Below are positions 1 through 9,234 of a stretch of 64,000 bases of DNA, one piece after another. Position 1 is the stretch's first letter; each line of letters opens with the position of its first letter. A program made the position numbers and the translations under genes. Source of the stretch: Blastomonas ursincola (lineage in GTDB: Bacteria > Pseudomonadota > Alphaproteobacteria > Sphingomonadales > Sphingomonadaceae). The notes under the pieces are model-generated. The model had not been told where the DNA came from and did not search any database. It saw only the letters and a program-made list of their open reading frames with translations. The stretch is taken from positions 575,638 to 639,637 of the forward strand of contig NZ_VDES01000002.1 in assembly GCF_013607875.1 (NCBI RefSeq), in the 5' to 3' direction.

Positions 1-1191
1 GCCGCCCTCGTAGAGCACGTCGCCCGCGATCAGACTGGCGAACAGGTCGGTCCCGGCCTTGCCGGTGAGCATGTCGCGCACCGCGGCCTGGAAGGCGAAA
101 TCGAGCACCGCGGGCAGCTTGTCGCGCCGGGTGTGCTGCGCGAGGAAACCAGGGTCCATCGCGTCGTTGGCGACCTCGCCGAAGATGTGGAAGTTCGGGA
201 TGCCCTTGGCCCTGGCGCGTTCGCGCATCGCGGGGGCAAAGCGCGCCCAGAATTCCGGGTTCACGTGCCGCGCGGTATCGATGCGGAAGCCGTCGATGCC
301 GAACCGGTCGATCCAGCTCGCGTAAATCTCGATGAACCCGTCGACCACGCGCGGGCTCTCGGTCATCAGATCGTCGAGCCCTACGAAATCGCCATAGCGC
401 GAATCCTCGCCATAGAAGCTCGTATTGCCGCGATTGTGGTAATGGATCGGATCGTTGAGCCAGGCGGGAACCTTGATCTGCTCCTCGCCTTTGGGCAGCT
501 GCGGGGTATAGGCATAAGCGGGATCGTTCAGCCGCGCGAAATTCTCGGCCGAGCGCACCTGGTCCCCCTCGAACCCGCCATTGATCCGCGCGCCGTTCAG
601 GCCGCCTTTGGTCCAATAGGGGTAATCGGCCTTGGAGCGATAGGCGCAGACCGGCTGGCCGACGCACTCCTTGAAATAGATGACATCGGCAGTGTGGTTG
701 GTGATGATGTCCATATAGACCTTGATGCCGCGCGCGTGCGCCGCATCGACAAAGGCCCGGAACTCGTCATTGGTGCCGAAATGGCTGTCGACCCTGGTGA
801 AATCGGTCACCCAATAGCCGTGATAGCCAGCGCTTTCCTGGCCCGGTTCGCCCTGCACCGGCTTGTTCTGGAAGATCGGCGCGAACCAGATCGCGGTGAC
901 GCCGAGGCGCTGGATATAATCGAGCTTCTGCGTGAGGCCCTTGAGGTCGCCGCCATGGAAGAAGCCCTTGTGCGATGGATCGAACCCGGTCTTCAGCCGG
1001 TCACCCTTCAGCCCGCCGCGATCGTTGGCAGGATCGCCATTGGCGAAGCGGTCGGGCAGCACGAAATAGATGATCTCGTCCTGCGGCGGACGGCTGCGCA
1101 CGGTGGCGGCGCTGTAATCGGGCGCCTGCGCGGCGGCCGGGGCCGAAGCGGCCAGGGCGGCCAGTCCGGCCAGCGTCATCCAGTGTCGCAT
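1..1191 (-). CDS. Alpha-amylase, GH13 family (3' end cut by window edge)
   Basis: Secreted glycoside hydrolase that cleaves alpha-1,4-glucans. The first 397 residues are visible; the C-terminus lies beyond the left edge. A signal peptide (residues 1-22, ending AAAQA) is followed by the (beta/alpha)8 barrel. GH13 region I reads DIITNH (161-166). Region II is GFRIDTARH (301-309), with nucleophile D305. Region III is FGEV, with acid/base E339. The ATG lies 68 bp downstream of the TonB receptor stop on the same strand, so the two probably form a polysaccharide-utilisation operon with starch or maltodextrin as substrate. GH13 membership and the catalytic residues are seen directly; the exact substrate is inferred from the neighbours. 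Confidence 0.9.
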   Translation of the reverse strand, partial: MRHWMTLAGLAALAASAPAAAQAPDYSAATVRSRPPQDEIIYFVLPDRFANGDPANDRGGLKGDRLKTGFDPSHKGFFHGGDLKGLTQKLDYIQRLGVTAIWFAPIFQNKPVQGEPGQESAGYHGYWVTDFTRVDSHFGTNDEFRAFVDAAHARGIKVYMDIITNHTADVIYFKECVGQPVCAYRSKADYPYWTKGGLNGARINGGFEGDQVRSAENFARLNDPAYAYTPQLPKGEEQIKVPAWLNDPIHYHNRGNTSFYGEDSRYGDFVGLDDLMTESPRVVDGFIEIYASWIDRFGIDGFRIDTARHVNPEFWARFAPAMRERARAKGIPNFHIFGEVANDAMDPGFLAQHTRRDKLPAVLDFAFQAAVRDMLTGKAGTDLFASLIAGDVLYEGG

Positions 1192-1217
1192 TGTGCGCCT
1201 ACCTCATTCGCAATAAC

Positions 1218-1245
1218 GGGGGGCGGGTGGGGAAACCCGCCCCCC
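1218..1245 (-). terminator. Perfect 11-bp GC hairpin between TonB receptor and amylase
   Basis: GGGGGGCGGGT pairs perfectly with ACCCGCCCCCC around a 6-nt loop. On the minus strand it is followed only by GTTATTGCG, not a real U-tract. It may be a leaky terminator or mRNA-stabilising hairpin that lowers amylase expression relative to the receptor. Confidence 0.55.
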
Positions 1246-1259
1246 GACTGGTGACCGGA

Positions 1260-4145
1260 TCAGAACTCGTACGTCGCGCCCAGGAAGAAGGTGCGGCCGA
1301 AATTCTGGATCGTTCCCGTCTGGGCGACATTGCCCCAATAGGTCCGGGTCGGTTCATCGGTCAGGTTATTGACCTGCGCAAGCAGCTTGAGCCCGCGCAG
1401 CGCGCTGCCTTCCTGGAACTGGTAGGAAAGCTGCGCATCCATCACCGTTTCCTTGGCGCTGGTCAGGACGAGCTCGCTGATGCCGATCTGCGGGCTGACG
1501 AAGCTCGAACGATGGCGGGTGCTGAGGCGTGCCCCGAAGCCGGCCTTTTCGTAGAACACGGTCGGGTTGAACACGTGCTCGGACAGGCCCGGCAGCGGCA
1601 GGTTGATCGAGGCGCCGCTGGTCGCGCTGGGGAATTCCAGGTCGCTCTTGCTGTACGCATAGTTGAGCTGAACCCCAAGACCATCGAACGGAGCGGGCAA
1701 TTCGACGAAGGTCTTGGAGAACTGGAATTCGAAGCCATAGACATAGCCGCCATCACCGTTGATCGGCGAGGAGAAGCTGCCCACCGCGTTGCCGGGAATG
1801 TTGGTGCCCGGAATCGGCGGCGGGATGATGCCGTTTTCGACATAGTTGAACTGCGGAATCGTGCCGTTGATGATGTACGATTCGAGGTCCTTGTAATAGG
1901 CGCTGACCGCGAACACGCCCGAATTGCCGAAATAGTGCTCATAGCTCAGGTCGAACTGGTTGGCGCGATAGGGCGACAGCTCGGGATTGCCGCCGCCGCC
2001 GCTGGTGTTGCCGTCCGATCCGGTATTGACGCTGATCGAACCGCGCAGCTCGAAGAAGCGCGGGCGAGAGATCTGGCGGCTGTAGCTCATGCGCAGGATG
2101 TCGCGGTCCGACAGGTCGAGGATCAGGTTCACCGCCGGCAGGAAGTCGTTGAACGTGCGTCCGCGCGTCACCGGACGGCGGTTCTCGCGTGCCGGCGGCG
2201 GGGTGGCGGGGTTGTCGACCAGGTTCGGGTCGGCAAAGTTCACCGTCGAGCTCTGGTCGGTGCGAACATAGCGCGCGCCGATATTGCCGTGGAAGCGCAG
2301 GCCGCCGAGTTCGGTATCGAAATCGAGCTGGGCATAGCCCGCGTACGTTTCCTCATCGATCCGGAAGCTCTGGTCGATGGTGAAATCGAACGCGATCTGG
2401 TCGGTCGGCTGCCGCACGCCCAGCGTATTGCCGAAGGCGAGATTGAAGGCGCCATCGATATCTACCACGGCAAAGCCGGGCAGGCCCGCCGCCGCATAGC
2501 CGCCCGAGAAGCCGGCCTGCTTGACCAGATTGCCGGGCACTGCCAGCGGGCTGCCGGGAATGCCGAAGGTGTTGAAAGAGGTCACCCGGCGGTCGCCGCG
2601 GCGGTCGGCATAGCGGAAGCCGAAGCGCAGCGCGTCGAGGAAATTGGCCTCGTCGAAGCGGATGACCAGGTCGGCTGCGGTCGCGAACAGCTCGTCGCTG
2701 TCCGCCTGCGGCACCAGGAACTGGCCGTCGAGGAAGAAGCCGCCGCCAGCCGGATCGACATCGGTGAAGTTCGAGCTGATCGAACGGATGGTCGGCAGCC
2801 GCGTGCCGTTGAGCTGATAGTCGACCGAGATCAGCCCGGGGATCGAATCGGCGCGGCGCAGGCCGGTGGGCGTGTTGACATAGGGGCGCAGGTTGATGCC
2901 CGCATTGTTGAAGAAGCTGGTGCCCTTCGAATAGCCGACATCGACGGCGAGGGTGACGCGGTCGCTGAAGTCATAGGCCAGGTTGCCGCCGATGGTGTAG
3001 AGCTCGTCGCGGCGGCTTTCGTCCTGATTGACCAGCTCGGTGCCGAGACCGAAGCCGAAGCCGTTCGATCCCACCTGGTTGACGATGCGACCGCCGATCA
3101 GCGCGTTGTTGGCGATCACCGGGTTAATGAACTGGTTGTCGCCCGATTGCGGCGAGACGACCCGCAGGCCGCGACGCTGCACGTCCGACTTGAAGCGCGA
3201 ATAATAGCCGTCGATCAGCACGCGGAGACGATCGCTCGGCTCCCACTGGATCACGCCGATCGCCGCGTCGCGCGTCTCGCGGCCACCGAACTGGATGCCT
3301 TCGAAACCGAAATTGAGCGAGTCTGCAACGCCGTCGCCATTGAGGTCGCGCGTGGGGGACCCATTGGTGCCCGGGATCGGGAAGTCGAACTGGACGAAGC
3401 GCGTGGCGACGTTCGGCTGGTAAAGCCGTGCATAGCCCAATGCGATGCCCAGCGTGTCGTCGAGCAGCTTGGCCTGGACCGATCCGGACACGCGATAGCC
3501 ATAAGACGAGACGTCCGGGCTTTCGCTGGCGCGGTCATTGTACAGGCCGCGCAGGTTGACGGTCGCCTTGAACGCATCGGCATTGTCGAGCGGGCGCACG
3601 GTCTTCAGCTCGACCTTGCCCGCGATGCCACCCTCGATATGGCTGGCGAGCGGGGTCTTGTAGACCGCGGCCTGGTTTATCAGTTCGGACGGATACTGGT
3701 CGAACTCGATCACGCGGTTGCCGCTGGTGGCGACCTGTTCGCGGCCGTTGAGCGTTGCCGAAACGAGGTCCTGCGACAGGCCGCGAATGTTGATCGCGCT
3801 CGCCTGGCCGCCGGTGCGCTGCGAGGTCACGCCGGGCAGACGGGCCAGCGATTCCGCGATCGACACGTCGGGAAGGCCCGCAATGTCGTCGGCGGTGACG
3901 ATATCGACGATGAAATTGCTCTCGCGTTTGGCGGCGATCGAGTTCTCGACGCTGGCGCGGAAACCGGTGACGACGATGACGCCGCCTTCCTCGTCGATCT
4001 CGGCGGTGCCCTGCGGCTGTTCGGCATCCGTGCTCTGCGCGAGCGCGGGGCTGGCAGCGCCGATCATCAGCGCGGTGGACAGGGCGGCAAGGCTGGTGCG
4101 GCCGGACGCAAGGCGCAGTCGACGGGCGCGAAAAATCGCTTTCAT
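1260..4145 (-). CDS. TonB-dependent receptor, maltodextrin/oligosaccharide type
   Basis: Outer-membrane 22-strand beta-barrel for energised import of oligosaccharides, 961 residues. The chosen ATG follows a good RBS (GGGGAGAG) and gives a signal peptide ending SPALAQ. The open frame continues upstream to 4502 but has no signal sequence there. A TonB-box-like VIVVTGFR precedes the plug domain (about residues 55-170, with RLPGVTSQR and INIRGLS). The barrel ends in the canonical aromatic C-terminus ATYEF. The layout fits the Caulobacter/sphingomonad receptor family that includes MalA. It is divergent from the LacI gene with an operator between, and followed by the amylase, so import of starch breakdown products is the likely role. 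Confidence 0.9.
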   Translation of the reverse strand: MKAIFRARRLRLASGRTSLAALSTALMIGAASPALAQSTDAEQPQGTAEIDEEGGVIVVTGFRASVENSIAAKRESNFIVDIVTADDIAGLPDVSIAESLARLPGVTSQRTGGQASAINIRGLSQDLVSATLNGREQVATSGNRVIEFDQYPSELINQAAVYKTPLASHIEGGIAGKVELKTVRPLDNADAFKATVNLRGLYNDRASESPDVSSYGYRVSGSVQAKLLDDTLGIALGYARLYQPNVATRFVQFDFPIPGTNGSPTRDLNGDGVADSLNFGFEGIQFGGRETRDAAIGVIQWEPSDRLRVLIDGYYSRFKSDVQRRGLRVVSPQSGDNQFINPVIANNALIGGRIVNQVGSNGFGFGLGTELVNQDESRRDELYTIGGNLAYDFSDRVTLAVDVGYSKGTSFFNNAGINLRPYVNTPTGLRRADSIPGLISVDYQLNGTRLPTIRSISSNFTDVDPAGGGFFLDGQFLVPQADSDELFATAADLVIRFDEANFLDALRFGFRYADRRGDRRVTSFNTFGIPGSPLAVPGNLVKQAGFSGGYAAAGLPGFAVVDIDGAFNLAFGNTLGVRQPTDQIAFDFTIDQSFRIDEETYAGYAQLDFDTELGGLRFHGNIGARYVRTDQSSTVNFADPNLVDNPATPPPARENRRPVTRGRTFNDFLPAVNLILDLSDRDILRMSYSRQISRPRFFELRGSISVNTGSDGNTSGGGGNPELSPYRANQFDLSYEHYFGNSGVFAVSAYYKDLESYIINGTIPQFNYVENGIIPPPIPGTNIPGNAVGSFSSPINGDGGYVYGFEFQFSKTFVELPAPFDGLGVQLNYAYSKSDLEFPSATSGASINLPLPGLSEHVFNPTVFYEKAGFGARLSTRHRSSFVSPQIGISELVLTSAKETVMDAQLSYQFQEGSALRGLKLLAQVNNLTDEPTRTYWGNVAQTGTIQNFGRTFFLGATYEF

Positions 4146-4282
4146 GATCACTCTCCCCAGGGGCCCCGCACGCACATGGCGGGGATGATTTCTGGCGTCT
4201 GGAAAAAGTCCAGGGCCGCCGGTTTTCAGGTGAACCGGTCGGCAGTTTGAATAACCTTTGCACCACGATTGCAAAAGGCATA

Positions 4283-4293
4283 CGCATACGTAT
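4283..4293. promoter_or_regulatory. LacI-type operator, copy 1
   Basis: CGCATACGTAT, containing the 8-bp palindrome ATACGTAT, lies in the divergent region between the TonB receptor and the LacI gene. The same 11 bases occur in the opposite orientation at 5401-5411, just upstream of the MFS gene. The central palindromic core is typical of LacI-family operators. The rest of the 217-bp intergenic stretch shows no other clear element. Confidence 0.65.
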
Positions 4294-4362
4294 TCAGGCT
4301 GAAAGGTCGCAAAGACCCGGAAATAGCGCGGTTTTGCAAGCGACTTGACGCTAAGGGGCAGG

Positions 4363-5382
4363 ATGGGACGCAGGCCAACCTCATTCGACATCGCACAGCT
4401 GGCGGGCGTCTCGCAGCCCACGGTTTCGCGCGCGCTCAGCGGCAATCCGGCGGTCAGCGAACAGACGCGCCGGCGCATCCAGGCGATCGCCGCGCAGCTC
4501 AATTATTCGGTCGACAAGAACGCCTCGTCGCTGCGGCGGCAACAGGCGAACACGCTCGCGCTGCTGTTCTTCGAGGACCCGACGCCCGACGATTCGATGA
4601 TCAACCCATTCTTCCTCGCGATGCTGGGATCGATCACGCGCACCGCCTCGCGCGCCGGGTTCGACCTCCTGATCTCGTTCCAGCAGCTCTCCAGCGACTG
4701 GCATGTCGATTACCAGGACAGCCACAAGGCCGATGGCATCATCCTTTTGGGCTATGGCGACTATGAGGACTATCGCGCGCGCCTGACGCATCTGGTGGCG
4801 CAGGGCACGCATTTCGTGCGCTGGGGATCGCCGATGGCGAACGAGCCGGGCATCACTTTGGGGTCAGAGAACCGCAGCGGTGGCTATGCCGCGACCCGGC
4901 ACCTGATCGAACGCCGGCGCCAGCGGATCGCGTTCATCGGCACCGCATCGAGCCACGCGCCCGAGTTCGAGGACCGCTGGCGCGGCTATCGCGATGCGCT
5001 GGACGAGGCGGGGCTTCTGGCCGATCCGGCGCTGCAGCGCGATTCCGTCACCTCCGAAGAGGCGGGGCACGAGGCGGTGCGCTCGCTGATCGCGGCGGGC
5101 ACCAGTTTCGATGCGATCTTCGCCGCGTCCGACCTGATCGCCATCGGCGCGATGCGCGCGCTCGCCGAGCAGGGCCTCAGTGTGCCCGGCGATGTCGCGC
5201 TGGTCGGGTTCGACGACATTCCGGCGGCAAGCTTCACCAACCCGCCGCTCACCACCGTCAGCCAGGATGTGAAGGCCGCGGGTGAGGCGCTGGTCGATAC
5301 GCTGCTGCGCAAGATCCGCGGGCAGGCGGTCGAGCCCTATATGCTGCCCACCCAGCTGATCGTGCGCGGTTCGAGCGGCTGA
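4363..5382 (+). CDS. LacI-family transcriptional regulator of the sugar locus
   Basis: Sugar-responsive repressor, 339 residues. The N-terminal helix-turn-helix reads FDIAQLAGVSQPTVSRALSG (residues 8-27), followed by the hinge and a periplasmic-binding-protein-like effector domain (about 60-335) with GDVALVGFDDIPAA near the end. The ATG with AAGGGG just upstream is preferred over a TTG 18 bp earlier. It sits between the receptor/amylase operon and the sugar transporter, with matching operator sequences on both sides, so it probably controls both and its own gene. A maltose-like effector is inferred from context. Confidence 0.88.
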   Translation: MGRRPTSFDIAQLAGVSQPTVSRALSGNPAVSEQTRRRIQAIAAQLNYSVDKNASSLRRQQANTLALLFFEDPTPDDSMINPFFLAMLGSITRTASRAGFDLLISFQQLSSDWHVDYQDSHKADGIILLGYGDYEDYRARLTHLVAQGTHFVRWGSPMANEPGITLGSENRSGGYAATRHLIERRRQRIAFIGTASSHAPEFEDRWRGYRDALDEAGLLADPALQRDSVTSEEAGHEAVRSLIAAGTSFDAIFAASDLIAIGAMRALAEQGLSVPGDVALVGFDDIPAASFTNPPLTTVSQDVKAAGEALVDTLLRKIRGQAVEPYMLPTQLIVRGSSG

Positions 5383-5400
5383 ACGCTTGGCCCCCCACGT

Positions 5401-5411
5401 ATACGTATGCG
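5401..5411. promoter_or_regulatory. LacI-type operator, copy 2
   Basis: ATACGTATGCG, the exact reverse complement of the 11-mer at 4283-4293, starts 18 bp after the LacI stop and 88 bp before the MFS start codon. Its core palindrome ATACGTAT is embedded in a longer alternating run (ACGTATACGTAT). Confidence 0.65.
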
Positions 5412-5498
5412 CTGCGGTTGTGCGCTGACGGGCGCTCTGCCACGGTTCGGGCCAGGGACCCCGCGAAGAGCATAAGGCGGACATCCAGGGAGAGGCGC

Positions 5499-7004
5499 AT
5501 GATCGCGGAAAAACCGCGCAAGAGCTTTTGGCAGCTGTTCAACCTGAGCTTCGGATTCTTCGGCATCCAGATCGGGTTCGCGCTGCAGAATGCGAACATG
5601 AGCCGCATCTTCCAGTCGCTCGGCGAAAGCCTCGACAACCTCCCTGCCTTGTGGATCGCAGCGCCGCTCACCGGCTTGCTCGTCCAGCCGATCGTCGGCC
5701 ATTATTCGGACCGCACCTGGACCCGGCTCGGCCGCCGCCGCCCCTATTTTCTCGCCGGGGCCGTGCTCGCGGCGCTGTCGCTGGTCGTCATGCCGCTGTC
5801 GCAATCGCTGCTGCTCGCCGCGATGATGCTGTGGATCCTCGATGCGTCGCTCAACATCTCGATGGAGCCGTTCCGCGCCTTTGTCGGCGACAATCTGCGC
5901 AAGGACCAGCACACGATGGGCTATGCCATCCAGACCGCGTTCATCGGCGCGGGCGCGGTAGCGGGGTCGCTCTTCCCCTATCTGCTCACCGATCTCGGCA
6001 TCGCCAACACCGCGCCCCCGGGCCAGGTGCCCGATACGGTGCGGATCAGCTTCTGGTTCGGTGCCGCCGCGCTGTTCCTCGCGGTGCTCTGGACCATCGT
6101 CACGACGCGCGAATACAGCCCGGAGGAAATGCGCGCCTTTGCCGAGGCAACCCCCGATGCCCCCGAGGCCCAGCCGATCCGTGCGCTGGCGACGCGAACG
6201 CTCACCAGCGCGATCGCCTGGATCGCCGCCGGGGTGGTGGTGGTCGTTCTGGTGGGGAGCTTCGACCTCGAGAAGGAGCTGTACCTGCTCGGCGGATTGC
6301 TCGCCGGCTATGGCCTTGCCAGCCTGATCGCGATCCGCATGGCGCGTGCGGGCCGCGACAACAGCCTGCTCGGGGCTATCGTCGGCGATTTCTCGGGCAT
6401 GCCGCAGATCATGAAGCGGCTGTCGCTGGTGCAGTTCTTCAGCTGGTCGTCGCTGTTCATCATGTGGATCTACACCACGCCCGTCGTCGCGCAGACCGCG
6501 TTCGGCGCGACCGATGCGTCGAGCCCCGCCTATAACGCGGCGGGCAACTGGGTGGGCGTGCTGTTCGCGATCTATAACGGCATCGCGGCGATCGCGGCGC
6601 TGACGCTGCTGCCCTGGCTCGCCGCGCGCATCGGCAAGGTGCGCGCGCATGCGCTGTGCCTGCTCTGCGGCGCGGCAGGCTTTGCAAGCTTCCTGTTCAT
6701 CCACGATGCGCAGCTCCTGATCGTCAGCGAGATCGGCATCGGCATCGCCTGGGCGTCGATCCTCGCCATGCCCTATGCGATCCTCGCCTCCAGCCTGCCG
6801 CAGTCGAAGCTCGGCATCTTCATGGGGCTGTTCAACGTGTTCGTCGTGCTGCCGCAGTTGCTGGTGGCGACGGTGATGGGCAGCCTGCTCAAGGCCTTCT
6901 TCCCGACCGAGCCGGTCTGGACGATGGCGTTCGCTGCCGCCGTGCTGGCAATGGCCGCGCTCGCGACGCTGCGCGTGCCTGAGCCGGACGCCGCGCCCAT
7001 GTAA
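5499..7004 (+). CDS. MFS sugar transporter (SLC45/GPH-like, maltose or sucrose type)
   Basis: Inner-membrane carrier, 501 residues, about 12 hydrophobic segments. The N-terminus has the FGFFGIQIGFALQNANMSRIF-type signature of SLC45-like sugar:H+ symporters, followed by a loop with GHYSDRTWTRLGRRRPY, an expanded MFS motif A. A central charged loop (about residues 205-225) separates the two six-helix bundles. The ATG with GGGAGAGG upstream is chosen; an upstream in-frame extension lacks an RBS. Next to LacI and behind operator copy 2, it probably moves maltose or maltodextrins from periplasm to cytoplasm after TonB-dependent uptake. Confidence 0.85.
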   Translation: MIAEKPRKSFWQLFNLSFGFFGIQIGFALQNANMSRIFQSLGESLDNLPALWIAAPLTGLLVQPIVGHYSDRTWTRLGRRRPYFLAGAVLAALSLVVMPLSQSLLLAAMMLWILDASLNISMEPFRAFVGDNLRKDQHTMGYAIQTAFIGAGAVAGSLFPYLLTDLGIANTAPPGQVPDTVRISFWFGAAALFLAVLWTIVTTREYSPEEMRAFAEATPDAPEAQPIRALATRTLTSAIAWIAAGVVVVVLVGSFDLEKELYLLGGLLAGYGLASLIAIRMARAGRDNSLLGAIVGDFSGMPQIMKRLSLVQFFSWSSLFIMWIYTTPVVAQTAFGATDASSPAYNAAGNWVGVLFAIYNGIAAIAALTLLPWLAARIGKVRAHALCLLCGAAGFASFLFIHDAQLLIVSEIGIGIAWASILAMPYAILASSLPQSKLGIFMGLFNVFVVLPQLLVATVMGSLLKAFFPTEPVWTMAFAAAVLAMAALATLRVPEPDAAPM

Positions 7005-7061
7005 CGATCCGGCCAACCCGGCGAACCTGATGGCGGGTGCACGCTATCGGGATGCGCGGGG

Positions 7062-9233
7062 ATGGAAGCTGTCGGAATTCAGGGCTCGGCGACGGGACCA
7101 CAGGCGCGCCCTTTGCCGCCGGTGCTGCGCATCAGCTTGCGCGTCTGGCTGAAGCTCTATGCCGCGCTGATCGCCTCGGCGCGGCCGGTATTCGATCTCG
7201 TCGTGCGGCTGGTCATCGCGCAGGGGCTGCTCGCCTCGGGCCTGGTCAAGCTGATGGACTGGGAGCGCGCGCTCGCATTGGCCAGCCAAGAATATCCGGT
7301 GAGCTTCATGTCGCCACCTTATGCCGCCGCGCTGGGGCTCGCGATCGAGCTCGGCGGTTCGCTGCTGCTCGCTTTGGGGCTGATGACGCGCGGCGCGGCG
7401 ATCGCGGTGGGTGCGCTGATGCTCGTCGCGCAGCTCGGCTATCTGCCGACCGACACGCAACTGTTCACCATCGCGCTGATGGGCTGGTATGCTCTGCGCG
7501 GTGCGGGGGCATTGTCGCTCGACCGGCTGCTCGCGCGCGGGCTCAAGGGCAGCGCGGTGCCGCTCGCGCCCCAGCTGGTCGGCGCGGGCGATTGGCTCAC
7601 CCGCCATGCCGCGCCCTGGTATCTCGCCGGCCTGCGCCTCTGGCTGGCGCTGACGCTGGCGGTGCAGGCGGGATGGCTCGCCTTGCCCGAGCCGCAGGTG
7701 CTGCTGCCGCTCGCCAGCTTCGCCGCGCTGCCGCCTGCCAGCGCTGGGCTCTATGCGCTGCTGATGCTCGCCGGGCTCGCCATGCCGCTCGTGTCGCTGC
7801 TCGCGATCTTGGGGCTGCAGGGGGCGATGCTGATGGGCTATGGCGCGGGCCTGCCGCTGCTGGCGATGGCGACCCTTGCGCTGTTCATCGCTCATGGCAG
7901 CGGGCGCGCCTCGATCGACGCGGCGGTGGCGGCCTGGCTGCAGGCGAACGTGCTGCGCGACGCGCGGCCCGGCATGGTGCCCTTGGACTGGCCGCATGTC
8001 GTGATCGTCGGCGGCGGCTTTGGCGGGCTCGCCTGCGCGCTCGCGCTGCGCCGCCTGCCGGTGCGGATCACGTTGATCGACCGGCAGAACTACCATCTGT
8101 TCCAGCCCTTGCTTTACCAGATCGCCACCGCCGCGCTCTCGCCCGCCGACGTCGCCATCCCCATCCGCCAGCTGTTCCGCGCCGATGGAAATGTGCGCGT
8201 GCTGCTCGGCGAGGTCGACCGGGTCGATACGCTAGCGCGCACCATCGGCTTTGGCGGCAACGCGCTCGCTTACGACTATCTCGTGCTCGCCACCGGCGCG
8301 ACGCACAGCTATTTCGGCCGCGACGAATGGGCGCCCTTCGCCCCCGGCCTCAAGCGCGTGGAAGATGCCATCGCGGTGCGCGCCGCGCTGCTCGGCGCGT
8401 TCGAAAAGGCCGAAAGCTGCGGCGATCCTGCGCGCGCGCGGCGGCTGCTCAATTTCGTCATCATCGGCGCGGGGCCGACCGGGGTCGAGCTCGCCGGCGC
8501 GATCGCCGAGCTCGCGCGGCACGGGCTGGAGCATGAATATCGCAGCATCGATCCCGCCGACGCGCGGGTGATCCTGGTCCAGGCCGCCGACCGCATCCTG
8601 CCCGCCTTTCCGCCCGAATTGTCCGCCGAGGCGGCGCGGTCGCTCGAACGGCTCGGGGTCGAGATCCGGCTCGATGCGCGTGTGACCGGCATCGAGGCCG
8701 AGCGCGTGCTGATGGGCGAGGAGGCGATCGAGAGCGAGACCGTGCTCTGGGCCGCGGGCGTCGCCGCCTCGCCCGCCGGACGCTGGCTGAATGCTGCCAC
8801 CGATCCCTCGGGCCGGGTGACGGTCGATCCGTGCCTGCGCGTCGCGGGCATGGGCAATGTGTTCGTGATCGGCGATGCGGCGGCGAGCCTCGGCTGGGCG
8901 GGCAAGCCCGTCCCCGGCCTCGCGCCCGCTGCCAAGCAGGCGGGCAGGCACGTGGCGATGCTGATCGGCGAGGAACTGCGCGGACGGCCCGCCGACACCC
9001 CCTTCGTCTATCGCCATCAGGGCAGCCTTGCCACCATCGGCCGCAAGAGCGCCGTCGCCGATTTCGGCTGGCTCCGCCTCTACGGCGCGCCCGCCTGGTG
9101 GCTCTGGGGCGCGGTCCATATCGGCTTCCTCGCGGGTTTTCGCAACCGCGCCGTGGTGGTCGTCAACTGGCTGTGGAGCTATGTGACGCAACGCGCGGGG
9201 ATACGGCTGATCACGATGGGGGAGCGGGGGTAG
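7062..9233 (+). CDS. DoxX-like membrane domain fused to type II NADH dehydrogenase
   Basis: 723-residue fusion. Residues 1 to about 300 are membrane segments in two DoxX-like repeats, each with the pattern of a helix, amphipathic stretch and paired helices (RLVIAQGLLASGLVKLMD in the first). From about residue 307 follows a complete NDH-2/Ndh-like flavoprotein: a GGGFGGL dinucleotide site, NYHLFQPLLYQIATA, a second GAGPTGVELAGAIAEL site for NADH, and a conserved GDAA near the FAD. NDH-2 oxidises NADH to reduce quinone without pumping protons. The fusion suggests membrane anchoring or coupling to another redox or sulfur substrate. It stands alone between the sugar locus and the nrd region. Confidence 0.85.
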   Translation: MEAVGIQGSATGPQARPLPPVLRISLRVWLKLYAALIASARPVFDLVVRLVIAQGLLASGLVKLMDWERALALASQEYPVSFMSPPYAAALGLAIELGGSLLLALGLMTRGAAIAVGALMLVAQLGYLPTDTQLFTIALMGWYALRGAGALSLDRLLARGLKGSAVPLAPQLVGAGDWLTRHAAPWYLAGLRLWLALTLAVQAGWLALPEPQVLLPLASFAALPPASAGLYALLMLAGLAMPLVSLLAILGLQGAMLMGYGAGLPLLAMATLALFIAHGSGRASIDAAVAAWLQANVLRDARPGMVPLDWPHVVIVGGGFGGLACALALRRLPVRITLIDRQNYHLFQPLLYQIATAALSPADVAIPIRQLFRADGNVRVLLGEVDRVDTLARTIGFGGNALAYDYLVLATGATHSYFGRDEWAPFAPGLKRVEDAIAVRAALLGAFEKAESCGDPARARRLLNFVIIGAGPTGVELAGAIAELARHGLEHEYRSIDPADARVILVQAADRILPAFPPELSAEAARSLERLGVEIRLDARVTGIEAERVLMGEEAIESETVLWAAGVAASPAGRWLNAATDPSGRVTVDPCLRVAGMGNVFVIGDAAASLGWAGKPVPGLAPAAKQAGRHVAMLIGEELRGRPADTPFVYRHQGSLATIGRKSAVADFGWLRLYGAPAWWLWGAVHIGFLAGFRNRAVVVVNWLWSYVTQRAGIRLITMGERG

Positions 9234-9234
9234 G

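Noticed and set aside
1191-4250. Open frame of over 1000 codons on the plus strand
   Set aside because: Antisense to the TonB receptor. It results from high GC content; the product has no domain pattern, while the minus-strand frame has a signal peptide, plug and barrel end.
5337-7016. 559-codon minus-strand frame across the MFS gene
   Set aside because: Arg/Gly/His-rich translation typical of an antisense frame; the plus strand encodes a clear transporter with an RBS.
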